This document shows, in pieces, positions 9,680 to 20,133 of a stretch of 64,000 nucleotides of DNA (the first letter of the stretch is position 1; the number at the start of each line of letters is the position of its first letter). The stretch is taken from contig JAGPNK010000006.1 of NCBI GenBank assembly GCA_020746835.1, forward strand, positions 1,054,001-1,118,000, read 5' to 3'. This DNA is from Stachybotrys elegans. Lineage: Eukaryota; Ascomycota; Sordariomycetes; Hypocreales; Stachybotryaceae. The notes under the pieces were generated by a model, which did no database searches, had not been told where the DNA came from, and was given only the letters and a program-made list of their open reading frames with translations. Position numbers and translations under genes: made by a program.

Positions 9680-10607
9680 TGCATGCACTGCTTCCAGACG
9701 GCAAACGCACAGAACAAACCAGCCACGCGAGATGGGCAACCCAGCTTGTCCCCGGTCCAACGAGCCGACATCAACTGTCGATTTACCTTGGCCCCTACGA
9801 TCAAGTGCAGCACTTGTGTCGAAAATGGCGCTGTCTGCAGCCGTGAGTCCCCCTTGGCTATCCGTATTCTCGCCATCGTCTAATGATACTTCACCTCGAA
9901 GCTCCCTATGCTATCATGGAAGGCAACGTCATTGACCTCAACGCCATCATGGATTGGTTCGACGTCCTAGCTACCATGTACGACGAGCGCGACAACGCCG
10001 AGATCGAAGAGGGGGATTGCTATCCTTTTGTCTTTCCACGCACAATTCGCCGCCGTCTTGTCGCTATCTTCTACGATCTGTGCGCGGTTTTTATCCAGGT
10101 CGATAAAATCCACCGTCGCGGTGCAATTGCCATGGGCGCCCAGCCAACTTCTCCCGTGGGTGTTGATACTTGGGTATCGGTTCTGCACTAACCCTCTACT
10201 AATAGTCTGACCTATCGGAGTACAGGTCGCACGTCCTCGCGCGACGACAGCTTCTCCTTGCCCTCAACCCCCGTCCTGTTGAACCAGTATGGGCTTGTCT
10301 TGCAAGTATCCCTCCTCCCTTCCCCGCCTATATCCTGGCTAATATTCCAGCGTAGGAACCTCATTGCGTCAACGAGGCTCGTAACGCCTGGCTCGGCTCC
10401 CTTGACAATTGGAAACAAACCCAAGTTCTCCGCCTTGCCCCTACCGATCCGGGGTACATCGCATGGTGTACCGCAATCCAAATTTTCAGGGATTCTATTA
10501 CGTCTATTGCTCATCCGGCAGTACTATCCGATTCGGTATCAGTGGTCGACATAGAGAGGGTGTTGGACCATTTCGAGAAATTTCCTATTGACCACATCCC
10601 GCTTTAA
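9680..10607 (+). CDS. six-cysteine (stretched Zn2Cys6-like) protein, copy 2, 5' end unresolved
   Basis: Unrecognised protein, at least 249 residues. Exons 9680-9842, 9902-10155, 10206-10286 and 10356-10607 are joined by GT..AG introns of 59, 50 and 69 nt, and the frame closes at TAA 10605-10607. The N-terminal part has C-x2-C-x28-C-x9-C-x2-C-x6-C (CMHC ... INC ... KCSTCVENGAVC), the same order and near-identical spacing as the gene at 4322. The rest differs: a helical acidic region (LNAIMDWFDVLATMYDER), a basic hydrophobic stretch and a His/Asp C-terminus (FEKFPIDHIPL). The true start is unclear. Copy 1 has an intron acceptor just before its first Cys pair. Here CATTAG at 9674-9679 could be the matching acceptor, with exon 1 further upstream; alternatively the TAG is a real stop. 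The second intron donor (GTGGGT) is non-ideal. Confidence 0.6.
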
Positions 10608-13101
10608 TGTATATCTAAGTTCTTGCCTTTTTAAAATAGGCGAAAGACAAACCCACATCACGGGCCCCTGGCTGCCATCACCAACTTTCAACCCTGCTCA
10701 ACCTCGTGCTAGACCGCCTCGTCGCGCAGCAGGTTCCACCCGTGATTGACCATCACGCGTCCCGAGTCTGACTACAATGGGCATTGCCGCCCAGCGGCAG
10801 CCTTCTTCCACAGCTAGGGCTCAAGGCCTTTATCAGCGGCAGTTACAGGCTTCACATCTCATAGGTTGAAAAAATTTTCAACATCTAACTAGTAGCCAAG
10901 CTAAAGTCTATGTTAAAGATCAATGACAACAAGTGGCATCAGTAGGCAGGACATTGCAACATCTGGCAACTCAGACAGGGCCAACATTAAGAAAGCCAAG
11001 GTTGCTAGCCCAAGGGATTTCATTATACCTGCTACCACAAATAACTATCAGAGAGGAAATCGGTATAGAAAGGCAGCTACCAGACCCTAATCCCATTAAC
11101 TATATCACCTATACCCTTAACAAAACAGCAAAAAGCTAGCCCAATAGCACATAAGCGGAGAGGTAACGCTAATCCAGTCAATGTCAGTGCAAACCTACGT
11201 CTACGCCAGAATGGCGAAGAAGGACAGAGCGCAGCTGCTGGGACCGGTAAAAGAGCTGCACGCCGACGCTTTGGAGCAATATGTCATCCGCGCAAGCCTG
11301 GAGGGCGGGATGGTAACCCTGCAGTCTATCGAGGCCTTTGCCTGACGATGCGTTTGAGGCCATTTTATCAATTGACAATATGTCCTAATGAATTTTCAAA
11401 GGAATTAATTGAAGGAAGAAAAAGCATGTGTTCTTGACTACCTCTACAGAAGTAAACTACCCATTCAATGCGATTTCGGCTGGCCTACCCTACAGTAGTC
11501 ACAACTTCCTCGACTCAGTACCTTGATACTCCGACATGGACAAAATTTTCCTTGGCGACCCAGCAAACGGAGAGCAGGCGCATGAACGTTTCGACAAACA
11601 CAGCCCTCACCACGCCTAGAGCGCCTACCCTTGAGCCATGGCGCCGCATCCTTCAGCGCAGACAAGGACCGGTACCAGGACTCGTGTGTGCACTGACCGC
11701 TTCGTCAGCCCGCGGGGTCGACCGTGCACGATTCCCCGGTCACGGCCGGGTGAAAGCACCCCGCCGACTCGGTGACAGCCTTGACAGCGTCGATCAGGAT
11801 AGGTGTCAGCCGTCGTCATGGGGGAGGAGGGGAGGGGAGGGGAAGGGAAGGGAAGGAGGATAGAGAAGTCGTGTGATGAGGAGGGGCATAAGAGTAGAGC
11901 AGGGGTGGGTTGTACGAAGGAGGAGGGGTTTAGCGAGGTCGAGGGCCAGGATGTTCTTGTTTCTCGTGTTCACACGATCATGGCGCGGATGAATTGGGAT
12001 GGGACATGGGCGCCCTAACCGAGTTGTCTACAGTGTTCATGCACAGCCCTAGGGCTTGGAGAAACATTTGCCATGGCATCGTTCGTCCCCTTTGTTCGGG
12101 ACCATGCGGCTATCCCGGATGCCCAGGGCTGCTGGATGCGCGCGAGTAATATTCATCAGTGATATAGATGTGATACGCCTAGCCGAGCCTCGTTCTACTC
12201 TCTGCTGACAGGCATGTTGTTGGGTTTGGCTTGCAACAGATGGAACACCCGGCGACGACCCCCCGCTGCGCGTTGACTTTGGACTCGCATACATCGACTC
12301 GCGGCAGGCAGAGAAGAAAGTAGCCCGAGCTGCCTGTAGTCGAGTCGAGAGGGCTGCGGCATCGCGATGGGCTGTCGCATCGAGATCCCGGCAGCGATTA
12401 AGCTTGCCTGCAGCTGAGAAGCATGTGTGGAGCGATCGGGCTGTCTTATTGCTCGACATATACGCAGCTGAACTAGCAGGGCGTTTGCAGCGCGGGAGAA
12501 AGCCAACGTTGACAAATTGCGCCGCGAGCCGTGATGTGGTGACGTCAAACCGGCAGGAAAGATTTTGTTTGTTGGCGAGATCTTTGGCTTCGCGCATAGA
12601 CGCTAGGCGCGTTCGTCTGTAGTTGCGCAGTCCTGTGCTGAGCACGGAACGTTGCCAGCCCAAGATGTCAGTGCCCTGCTCGCGCTGGTCACGCCGCATG
12701 TCATACAGGGCAGCCGGTCTTGTCCTCATCGACTAATGCTAGATGTAATAACGCTCCGAGACGGCATGGTCGAGCTTGCAATGCTTTCTCGTATACAGTG
12801 TCGAGAGGATGAGAGTTGCCAAATGGCTGTGGTTCAAGCCGCTTACAACAATGCTGGTCGAGTGCATTCACGAAGTTGGACCGGATGCGTAAATGATGCA
12901 TCAAGACGTGGTCCAAGTGTTTTCAATTATATCCAAGCTCATTCCCGGCATGGCAATTACTACATAAATCATTTAAACCTCCGTACTGTCCGTGCTTCCG
13001 TGCTAAACCAACTCCGAGCTGCAACCCACAAGCCTGTTAATCATAATCGTGTAGTCATAGAGTAGATATACGAGTGCATCATATTTGCATAATAATAACC
13101 G
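10608..13101. other. gene-poor region with AT-rich remnant
   Basis: No gene firmly supported. About 10750-11170 is richer in AT and in CTA/TAA words than its surroundings, like mutated repeat DNA, but no transposon domain is readable. At 11180-11344 there is a 54-codon ATG frame with balanced codons (ends EGGMVTLQSIEAFA). At 12049-12729 there is a 226-codon minus-strand ATG frame rich in Ser, Arg and Ala. Neither has recognisable motifs. A G-rich tract lies at 11820-11858. Confidence 0.4.
11820..11858 (+). repeat. G-run tract, G-quadruplex-like
   Basis: Successive runs of three to five G separated by one or two A (GGGGG-AGGA-GGGG-A-GGGG-A-GGGG-AA-GGG-AA-GGG). At least four G-runs of three or more lie within 40 bases, which fits the usual intramolecular quadruplex rule. 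Confidence 0.6.
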
Positions 13102-14724
13102 CTAAGCAGATGATATCGGCCCTTCGGTTTGGGTATGAGAGAAACTTGGGGGCTGGCGCAGGCGGTTGGCAACGTGGATGTCGATGAGCATCTCCACTAG
13201 GGCTTCGGCGTCTCGGTGGAGATTTCCAAGGTCCTGCTTGCCCAGGTCCACACCGAGCAAGTGGGGAGAGGGCCTGGGGAGTCGATATGCCGCGAAGACA
13301 ATGCCGCGGTCTGGCACGCCAGAGAGCCTCCGCCCGCTGGCAGACCTGCTAGAAGCGTGGGAGGCGTTCGAGTCGACGGAGCCGCCGCGACCAGCGTACT
13401 GCCCCGTGTAAAAGGCGCATGCGTAGCCTCGGGCCAGGTCATGCTTCTGGGCGGCCGGGTTGCTATACTCGATCCAGCCCTCGGTGCGGAGGATAATAGC
13501 GTGGACGTTGGAGGAGATCTGGAGAGGCGAGGGCACGTGGTGGAGGCCGTGGGCGGCGAGGAGGCGGCCCACCATGGGCTTTTCTAGAGACATTGGCGAA
13601 ACGTCGGCGTCGGGCTGTAGAGAAGTGTTGTCAGGCCATAGGTTGACGACGTAGACTAGATCAAAGTCGTAGCGGTTGGCGATCCGGGCCGCCTCGAATG
13701 CCGCAGCAGTTGCCGGTCGGCTAGTCCGTGGCGGCGACAGAGTCATGAGCGTTGCGGCGTTAGGGTTCGGCGGCGAGATGGACAAGGCCATCGGCGGCAG
13801 GGCCGCCTCCTCGGCAATGTCATCGTCACTCAGGCTAAGAAAGTCGCTAAAGTCGGGCTCCCGGAGGATGGAGCTGGTACTGCAGATAGAGGTGTTTGCA
13901 GAGTGCCAAGAGCTGGCCGGACCGTCGGTCCAGTAAAACGAGTCTCGCGTGGCCGATGCGCTTGACTCGGAGGCTGCTCGGGCGCCCGTCCACGGCCTGG
14001 GTAGCAGCTCGAGCGACTGAGAAGAGCGAAGGTGGGAAAGGTTGGGGACGGAGGAAGAGCGCAGGTTGAGAGAGGAGCGCGCGGAGGACTCAGGCGTGGG
14101 AGGTGCGTTGGCTGAGGACATGAATGTGCATTGTTCCGGTAATAGGGTGTCCTCATCTTCAACGTCGGAAGAAGGGGGCGTGGCGAGTCTCGCGGGGGAA
14201 ATGTCCATAGGAGGGGGACCGCCGGACAGAGGAGAGACGGCAGATGGAGAAGCGGGACGCTGGCTCACGGGCGTCTGAGGAGGTGAAGGTGAGGACTGGC
14301 CGGGGCGCAGCGTAGAGTCGTCGTCTGGAGAAGCTTCCTGCATGAAGCTGTACTGGCGGAGGCTGGTCATTAATGAGTCGTTCTCATAGGGTATGAGCGA
14401 AGGTAGCCGGGTTTTTGCGACTTGCTTGGGCGATGTGCAGGTGTTGTTGGAGCAGTAGCTGGCGACGGAGGCAGAACGCTGGAGCATGAGGGCGACGGAG
14501 AGCGAAGAGGACCGGATGATTTGCTTATTGGCACCAGCATCCTCACGGGCCGTCATGCGCGAAGCGGTAGGACGCATGAAAGACGGCGCAGGAAAGGTGT
14601 GGTCGAGACCGGGAACTGCATCTTGAGAAGGAGTGGTGGCTTCAGGCTCGGGATCCGTCGAGGCGGTTGACGTTTTGCGCCGGGAGAAGAAGAGCTTCTC
14701 GAGGCGATCGAAAGCAGTCGTCAT
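13102..14724 (-). CDS. conserved-looking Ser/Pro-rich protein with C-terminal globular domain
   Basis: A 540-residue intronless frame from ATG 14724 (MTTAFDRLEKLFFSRRK). The first 330 residues are disordered, rich in Ser, Pro and Thr, with many SP/TP sites (for example SPSPPQTPVSQ). They could be kinase targets. From about residue 345 a folded region follows: EAARIANRYDFDLVYVVNLWP, ISSNVHAIILRTEGW, GYACAFYTGQY, RGIVFAAYRLP and a final helix (LHRDAEALVEMLIDIHVANR). The alternating strands and last helix recall GAF-type sensor folds, but this is only an impression. It resembles conserved hypothetical proteins of Sordariomycetes; I cannot name it. Codon use and length strongly support a real gene. 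A TATA-like element sits about 80 bp upstream. Confidence 0.8.
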   Translation of the reverse strand: MTTAFDRLEKLFFSRRKTSTASTDPEPEATTPSQDAVPGLDHTFPAPSFMRPTASRMTAREDAGANKQIIRSSSLSVALMLQRSASVASYCSNNTCTSPKQVAKTRLPSLIPYENDSLMTSLRQYSFMQEASPDDDSTLRPGQSSPSPPQTPVSQRPASPSAVSPLSGGPPPMDISPARLATPPSSDVEDEDTLLPEQCTFMSSANAPPTPESSARSSLNLRSSSVPNLSHLRSSQSLELLPRPWTGARAASESSASATRDSFYWTDGPASSWHSANTSICSTSSILREPDFSDFLSLSDDDIAEEAALPPMALSISPPNPNAATLMTLSPPRTSRPATAAAFEAARIANRYDFDLVYVVNLWPDNTSLQPDADVSPMSLEKPMVGRLLAAHGLHHVPSPLQISSNVHAIILRTEGWIEYSNPAAQKHDLARGYACAFYTGQYAGRGGSVDSNASHASSRSASGRRLSGVPDRGIVFAAYRLPRPSPHLLGVDLGKQDLGNLHRDAEALVEMLIDIHVANRLRQPPSFSHTQTEGPISSA

Positions 14725-17700
14725 GACGGGAGTGATGTGTTATATTCCGAGAGGTGTGGTCATGGAGTAATAGTGAAGGGCCGAGAGGGATGTGAAGGCT
14801 ATGTATATAAGAGGCGGTGGTGGTGGTTGTGATGGTCGCGTTGGTTGGTTGGTGATTGGGGTGTATAAGTGACGATGTTAATCACATGTACGAATCCAGC
14901 CAAGATAGGCAAGCAAGTGAGTAGGCAGGCGCCGGCTGGGTGATGAGGGAGAAGGGTGGGCGAGATGGGTGGATCAGGTGGTGGCTGCTTGCATCGAGCT
15001 ATGTTGGGGGATGTACGTGATGGGGTTGTTTATATGGGCAACAAGTAGAGGAGGAAGAAAAGAAAAAGGACAAGGTGGGAATTGGTGTGGTGGTGGATAG
15101 AATGACGACGCTCGAGGCGGTTCCCTGATCCAAGTTATGCAGACGATGCTAGCAGGCGGGTGGTTCCAAGGTGGAAACGAGGGATCGACCGGTTTATCTG
15201 AAGAAGAGTATGTGTAAATGATAAATAAGTACTGGATAAAAGTAAGTGAGGGAAGAGGAGGAGGAAGGTTGGGAAGAGGGAAGAAGACGAAGACGAAGGA
15301 ATGGCGATGCGAGGACCAGGCCATGTCTTTGTAACAAAGCGTCTTCCAAGAACGAGAGACTGTATTCTCCGAAAAAGCAATTCACAATGCCGACACACAG
15401 ACGGCATGGGAGGAAAAGCGAGAGACAGAATTTGGTATGTAATACCTCGAGGCGAGAGGACGGGATGTGGATAGACGTGTGGATGACAGCCTCCCCATAA
15501 GGTCCGGGAGCATGACCAGGGGAGGTTAGCAGCTCCATGCCTGGTTGGTCTGAGTCTAGTCCTAAGTTTCGCACACTTGCGTACTGTTTACGCCTGAGGA
15601 TAAACATTGATCGAGGCGGGAATGACTTAGTAGGCCAACCAGTCCAGCTTCACCCGCTAATGACTAGGCCGTGCCTTCCGCCTTTCAAAGCATTCCGTCT
15701 CGCGGCAGGCGCCACCTGGATTAAGATACTGCCCTGCCTATCCCTCAATATATGTATGTACATGTGGTATGATGTCTGAGGGGAAGGAACAAGAAAAAAA
15801 AAGGGAGAAAAAAAAAGAAAAGAAAAAACCGTGGGTTCTTGGTTCGAGACCATAGCGCCAACATGGATCACGTTGGGATGAAGTCAAAATCCTCCTGCAT
15901 CCTAACCCCGGTTTGCAGCTTGCAGCTTGCACCAGTCCCTTGCCGAACCGAGGGCTTTGACACTGATCGTCCGTCGATATCGCTGACCTGTGGTCTCGAC
16001 AATCTCGTCCTGCTCACGTCAAACGCCCAGGGGCCTTGCATGATGCAGCTTCTCGCTTCACCCTGTCCAGCCCATTCTTTTCATCTCGTCAGATCCTCCC
16101 CGCTTGGACTCTCACTACTCCGTACCTCGCTCGATATTTCGCTCGCTCGCAGCCAGACTGACTGCAGACAGACGCCATGCATGCCGTGTCGGATATGGCA
16201 GCTCGCAAACATCCGTCCGTCGCCATCTGGCGCCACCTAAACTTTGGTCCTCGTGGCGCCCCCCCCCCAAAGATCGCCCACTAAGTTGCCCGCCTCCCGC
16301 ATTGTCCTCTATCGTTGTGATGGACATGGACATGTAACAAGCATCGTCAAACACGAGGCCTATCTATACCGAGCCCAATAACCACGTCCGCACCCTTGAC
16401 CCCTGCTCGCCATCTCGTCCTTGACATTTGACAGGCATTCTGACTCGCTGCAACATTGCCCTGACGTCCTCGCCCGTCTTTTCCTTGCCCAATAACACAT
16501 TCACAAAATCATATAATAAACGACTCGTCTGTGACGCTCATGTGTGATGGCATGTGATGGCAACATGATGCAGCCAATCTCCTCACTGCCCGTCATACCA
16601 TGCACATAATACTGTGCCACCATCACCACCCATGTCTCGCCCTCAGCTCCGGACAGTCACCATCCAAATACTCTTCCCTTGCGCCACAGCTGTCATCCCA
16701 AGACACAACCGCTCTGTCTGCGAGACACCCACGCCTCCCGGTCATTCTGAACCATCTCCCATCTCCCTTGACCCATAGGCAAGGCGGGCCCAGACGCCTC
16801 GTTTCGTCACAAACCCTTACCACGCCCTTTCTCTCTCTCTCCTCCGGCAGTGGCTTCACCTGGTCCCTCGATCTCCCGACTGGCATTCTTATAACTAGAT
16901 CGTGGTTTATTCCTCTACTGAGCTAGATCGTCGCCACTCTCGGCCGTCTTTCTATCTTGCAACAGATGGCTGTCCAGCTGACAATCTACACTCGCGACCT
17001 GTCATAAAGAACATTCGCCCCCCGTTCTCCCTTTTCCCGATCCAGAACCCAGAATCTGACCTGTTACCATCGCGTAGTCCGTCCTGGCTAGTTCCAGCCC
17101 GCCGTACCACTCCCTCGGGCTGAAAAGGCGTCCGGGAACGTGCAGCTGCAGCTGTCGCCGTCGCCGTCGCCGTCGCCGTCACCATCAGTGAAACATCTCT
17201 CTTTCTGTAGGAAATGACAGCGGATACCTACAGCGTCGATTCACGCATCATTCTTGTTCCTCGTCTTCATCGAATGCCGTGTAACAAGCCCACAGGGGTT
17301 TATTGCCACCGATACCTCGTCTCAACCTCATCCCATCTCACCATCCATGTCTGTTAACCATCCCGTCCTCGGAGACCACCAACATACTCTCCGTGAGTCC
17401 TTCTCAACCCGAACACGCCGGTTCCTAATTTATTGCCTCGATCTGACTTACCTAGGAGAGCTGAGGCGGCCAAGACAAGCCTGTAGGGCCTGATGTGCCA
17501 CCTGCATCCATCCTATGCCACCCATCATCTCCCTTGCATTCTTATCCATTTCTGGATATTCTCTCTTCTCTCGCCCCGTTTCTGCTCTATATTACACATC
17601 AAGACACCCACCCTCCGGCCCCATCCCATCATTGCCGCTCTGACACCCACGCGGCCTTGCCTTGGTCCCGAACAAGGTCCATGACGCGGCGCAGGCCAAT

Positions 17701-18846
17701 AGTTTTCTTTGCTTTTTCCGCTCCTCCCTTTCTTTTTCCTAACCCTCCAACCTCGCAGTGCCATTATCCCGCCAAGGATCAAGACAGTCAACTCGACCTC
17801 CACTTGGCCCTTGAGCTAAACGTGGTGGCTGAGGCTATCTCGGGTTGCCGTTGGCTGACCCTCCCTGCATCTTGAACCCAGGCTCCAGCTTGTTTCTTTT
17901 TCATGCTTTCTTTTCCTGCCCGCCTTTAACCACATTGGTAGGTCCTCCTCCCTCTCTCTGGAGAAGGACAAATAAGACACCAGACGCACCGTTGTCGTTG
18001 GACCCTGAAATTCACCTAGCCACTTTTTGAGTCAGGGGGAGCGTTCACAGACAACCCCTCATTGGGATGGCTCCGACATGCTCAGGCCGTATGAGGCTCA
18101 CTATTCCAGGCATGCGAGGTAACACGCGCTCGGTTACAGTCGAAGCGCTGCCTTGCTGTGATGCGTCAGTGCCCAGGCACCGTTACTAGTGTGCCAGCCT
18201 CAACTGCCACTGTCCGAACCTCGCGAGCTACAGCCAGACCATTCTGCCCCCCTCCCCGGAAGCCTCGACCAAAGGCTGATTCCCAATATGTCCCACTGCT
18301 CGGCGACTATCGTAGGCCGTAATACAACCATATGCATTGGGCCCTGAGACTTTATGGTTGGTCTGTTGTAGACGGTTGTCTCATACATGGCTTGCCAAAT
18401 GAACCGATTGCTCTGAATGCGAGCATTGCTTCAGAGATTGCTGACAGTCTGTTCTCTTACTGCGGCCCTTTCTAGAACAAGAGACAATACCGCCCAAGAG
18501 TATTATACCGCCCAATATTCATCCTGTTTATGCCTTTACTGGGTTGGTGCGGCTCTGTTTCTCCCTTCAAATTCAACGTCTTCGTTCACTGGTGCAGGAT
18601 TACTCGGTCACGGGCGATCGAAATGAATTGTCATAACCGGAATGACGAGGGTAACTTCTCATGTAGCAATATGATCGCGAGAGCTGTTGTAGACATCCTC
18701 CTAAGTCGCCCTGATCTTCTCCCTCCGGCGTGTCCCCCCTCTCCGTCTCCCCCATGTGCTGATAGCACTCGATGTAGCAAGATAGGCAGTCCAGGTAATC
18801 AGTAATACTCCAGGAATGGCGATTAGGATTGCCAGAGTTTTCTGCT
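14725..18846. other. 4.1 kb gene-free region upstream of the 540-residue gene
   Basis: No gene I can support, although this is the longest gap. The near end is the promoter of the minus-strand gene. The rest is C- and T-rich on the plus strand, with low-complexity tracts: an A-rich run at 15789-15829, a C10 run near 16260 and a CGTCGC-type hexanucleotide repeat at about 17155-17184. A short spliced frame is possible at 17347-17490 (ATG 17347, intron 17393-17455 with branch CTGAC, ending ELRRPRQACRA then TGA). It looks like the start of a Zn2Cys6 cluster but stops at once. Several longer ATG frames (15839-16240, 16600-16926, 17495-17875) are low complexity. A long non-coding transcript or an extended regulatory region is possible. 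Confidence 0.4.
14804..14811 (-). promoter_or_regulatory. TATA-like element for the gene starting at 14724
   Basis: Plus-strand TATATAAG, read on the coding strand as CTTATATA, about 80 bp upstream of the ATG. It is positioned plausibly for a TATA box with a short leader. Sequence match only. Confidence 0.35.
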
Positions 18847-19637
18847 TCAGGAGGCGTTCTGCTGACCAGACAGCCTATCCTTCATGTCCTGCAGCTCGGC
18901 AGCCAGCCTGGCATTTTTTTGATGGGCTTTAGCAAGCTTTTGTTTCATCTCCTCCTCCTGAGAGCCTGGCATCTTTGCCACAGACCTGGGTGCTTGGTCG
19001 CACGGGATGTGATCAAGTGAAGGGTTCCAGTCCGGGTAAGCGAGTCTGGAAATTGCCTTGATAGAATCTAGGATGTCCGAGGAGTCGTTGAACAGGATGA
19101 ACAGTAATAGTATACGAGAATACGAGGCATCGTTGTTCCACTGGCGAAGGATATAGTGATTATAAGGCGAAACCGAGCGTGGAAGATAGAGGCGAGAGAG
19201 CAGTTTGATAAATACGGAGCGGTGAGCCATTTCCATCCCAGGCCCAAGGCGTGCGAACACCTCCTCGGCAATTTGGATGTTTGCCACATGCGTGGAACAA
19301 CCAGCACGGGTAGGCCAGCTCAAGCCAGGGGGAATGAGCGCAGTAACTTTGTCTGATGCCTTGGGAACTGGATGGAGAGGGTAGGCGTGCTTGATCTCAT
19401 CCAGGAAGAGGCTCAGGACTTTCGGCTTTGAGATGTCCACTCGACCACAGATGTCACCAAGGAGCTCCCGGTCGGTGCGGTCGGGCTCGACAAACTCCCC
19501 AAACTGCTCAGCGGCCTTGAAATCATTGCTATTGAGCAAATCTTCGGAATCGGAATCGGAATAGGCTATGTTGGAGTTAGTTGAAAGAGAGAGAGAGAGA
19601 GCGTGGTTTAATAGCATGTGTTCGACTCACAAGACAT
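18847..19637 (-). CDS. WPT-family protein with C-terminal coiled coil, paralogue 2
   Basis: Unrecognised 241-residue protein. Exon 1 is seven bases (19631-19637, ATG TCT T). Intron 19566-19630 (GTGAGT, branch CAACTAAC, ACATAG) contains a GA repeat. Exon 2 begins YSDSDSEDLLNS and runs to 18847. Intron phase and place match the paralogue at 7763. Core blocks: LDEIKHAYPLHPVP, LSWPTRA, IKLLSRLYLP, YNHYILRQW, NDASYSRILLL and SRLAYPDW, then HIPCDQ. The C-terminus (EEEMKQKLAKAHQKNARLAA) is a predicted coiled coil, as in the broken copy at 1622-2992, so an oligomeric protein is likely. No signal peptide, membrane segment or enzyme motif. About 10 kb of largely gene-poor DNA separates it from the other family members. 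Confidence 0.75.
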
Positions 19638-20133
19638 GGTGGATATACGTGATATATCAAGGCCCAGAACAAGAGTCCAGGCGTGGGATGTCTTGCTTTA
19701 GACAGTAAAATGGGTATGCGGTTGAATGAAGCCTTAGAGAAGCGTGAGAAGGCGTCGTATGTATAGAAGGAGGAGATGTAAAGAAAAGAAAAGGGAATGA
19801 AGAAAAAAAGAGAAGAAGAGAAGGAAGAAGGAAGAAGAGGCTAGGTGTATTAGGGTGCAAACAAGAAAAGAACAGTTAGGCTCCGGTGCAAAGGACTGTC
19901 AACAGCTGCCAGCCCTGCACGGTGTACGGGAGGTTATATCAGCTGTACGATGGACACACCCACGCATAGACTCTAGTGCCTGTGTTGACCTACCTTTTAT
20001 TCCATCCGTCGCTTGAAATGCTACCTTCATGGTTATGTCTTATGGATGCCGACACATACAAAACCCATGGGCTGTTTGCTGAGCACAGTCAACTCTATAC
20101 ATTCTTCGTCTATCCATTCAGCAGTAGTCTTCC
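19638..20133. other. intergenic, promoter of paralogue 2
   Basis: No gene. Bases 19770-19842 are almost pure A/G on the plus strand, that is pyrimidine-rich on the coding strand of the minus-strand gene, as in many fungal promoters. The rest is the 3' flank of the dehydratase gene. Confidence 0.5.

Noticed and set aside
10750..11170. possible transposon remnant
   Set aside because: AT-rich and stop-rich, but no transposase, reverse transcriptase, terminal repeat or target duplication is readable.
11180..11344. 54-codon plus-strand frame (starts MSVQTYVYARMAKKD)
   Set aside because: Codon use looks gene-like, but it is short, isolated and unmatched; possibly a gene fragment.
12049..12729. 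226-codon minus-strand ATG frame
   Set aside because: No motif, Ser/Arg/Ala-biased, overlapped by frames on the other strand, no splice partners; may be chance in GC-rich DNA.
15837..15880. tRNA-like GGTTCGAGACC (B-box-like)
   Set aside because: No A box at the right distance, and the flanking bases do not form T-arm or acceptor stems.
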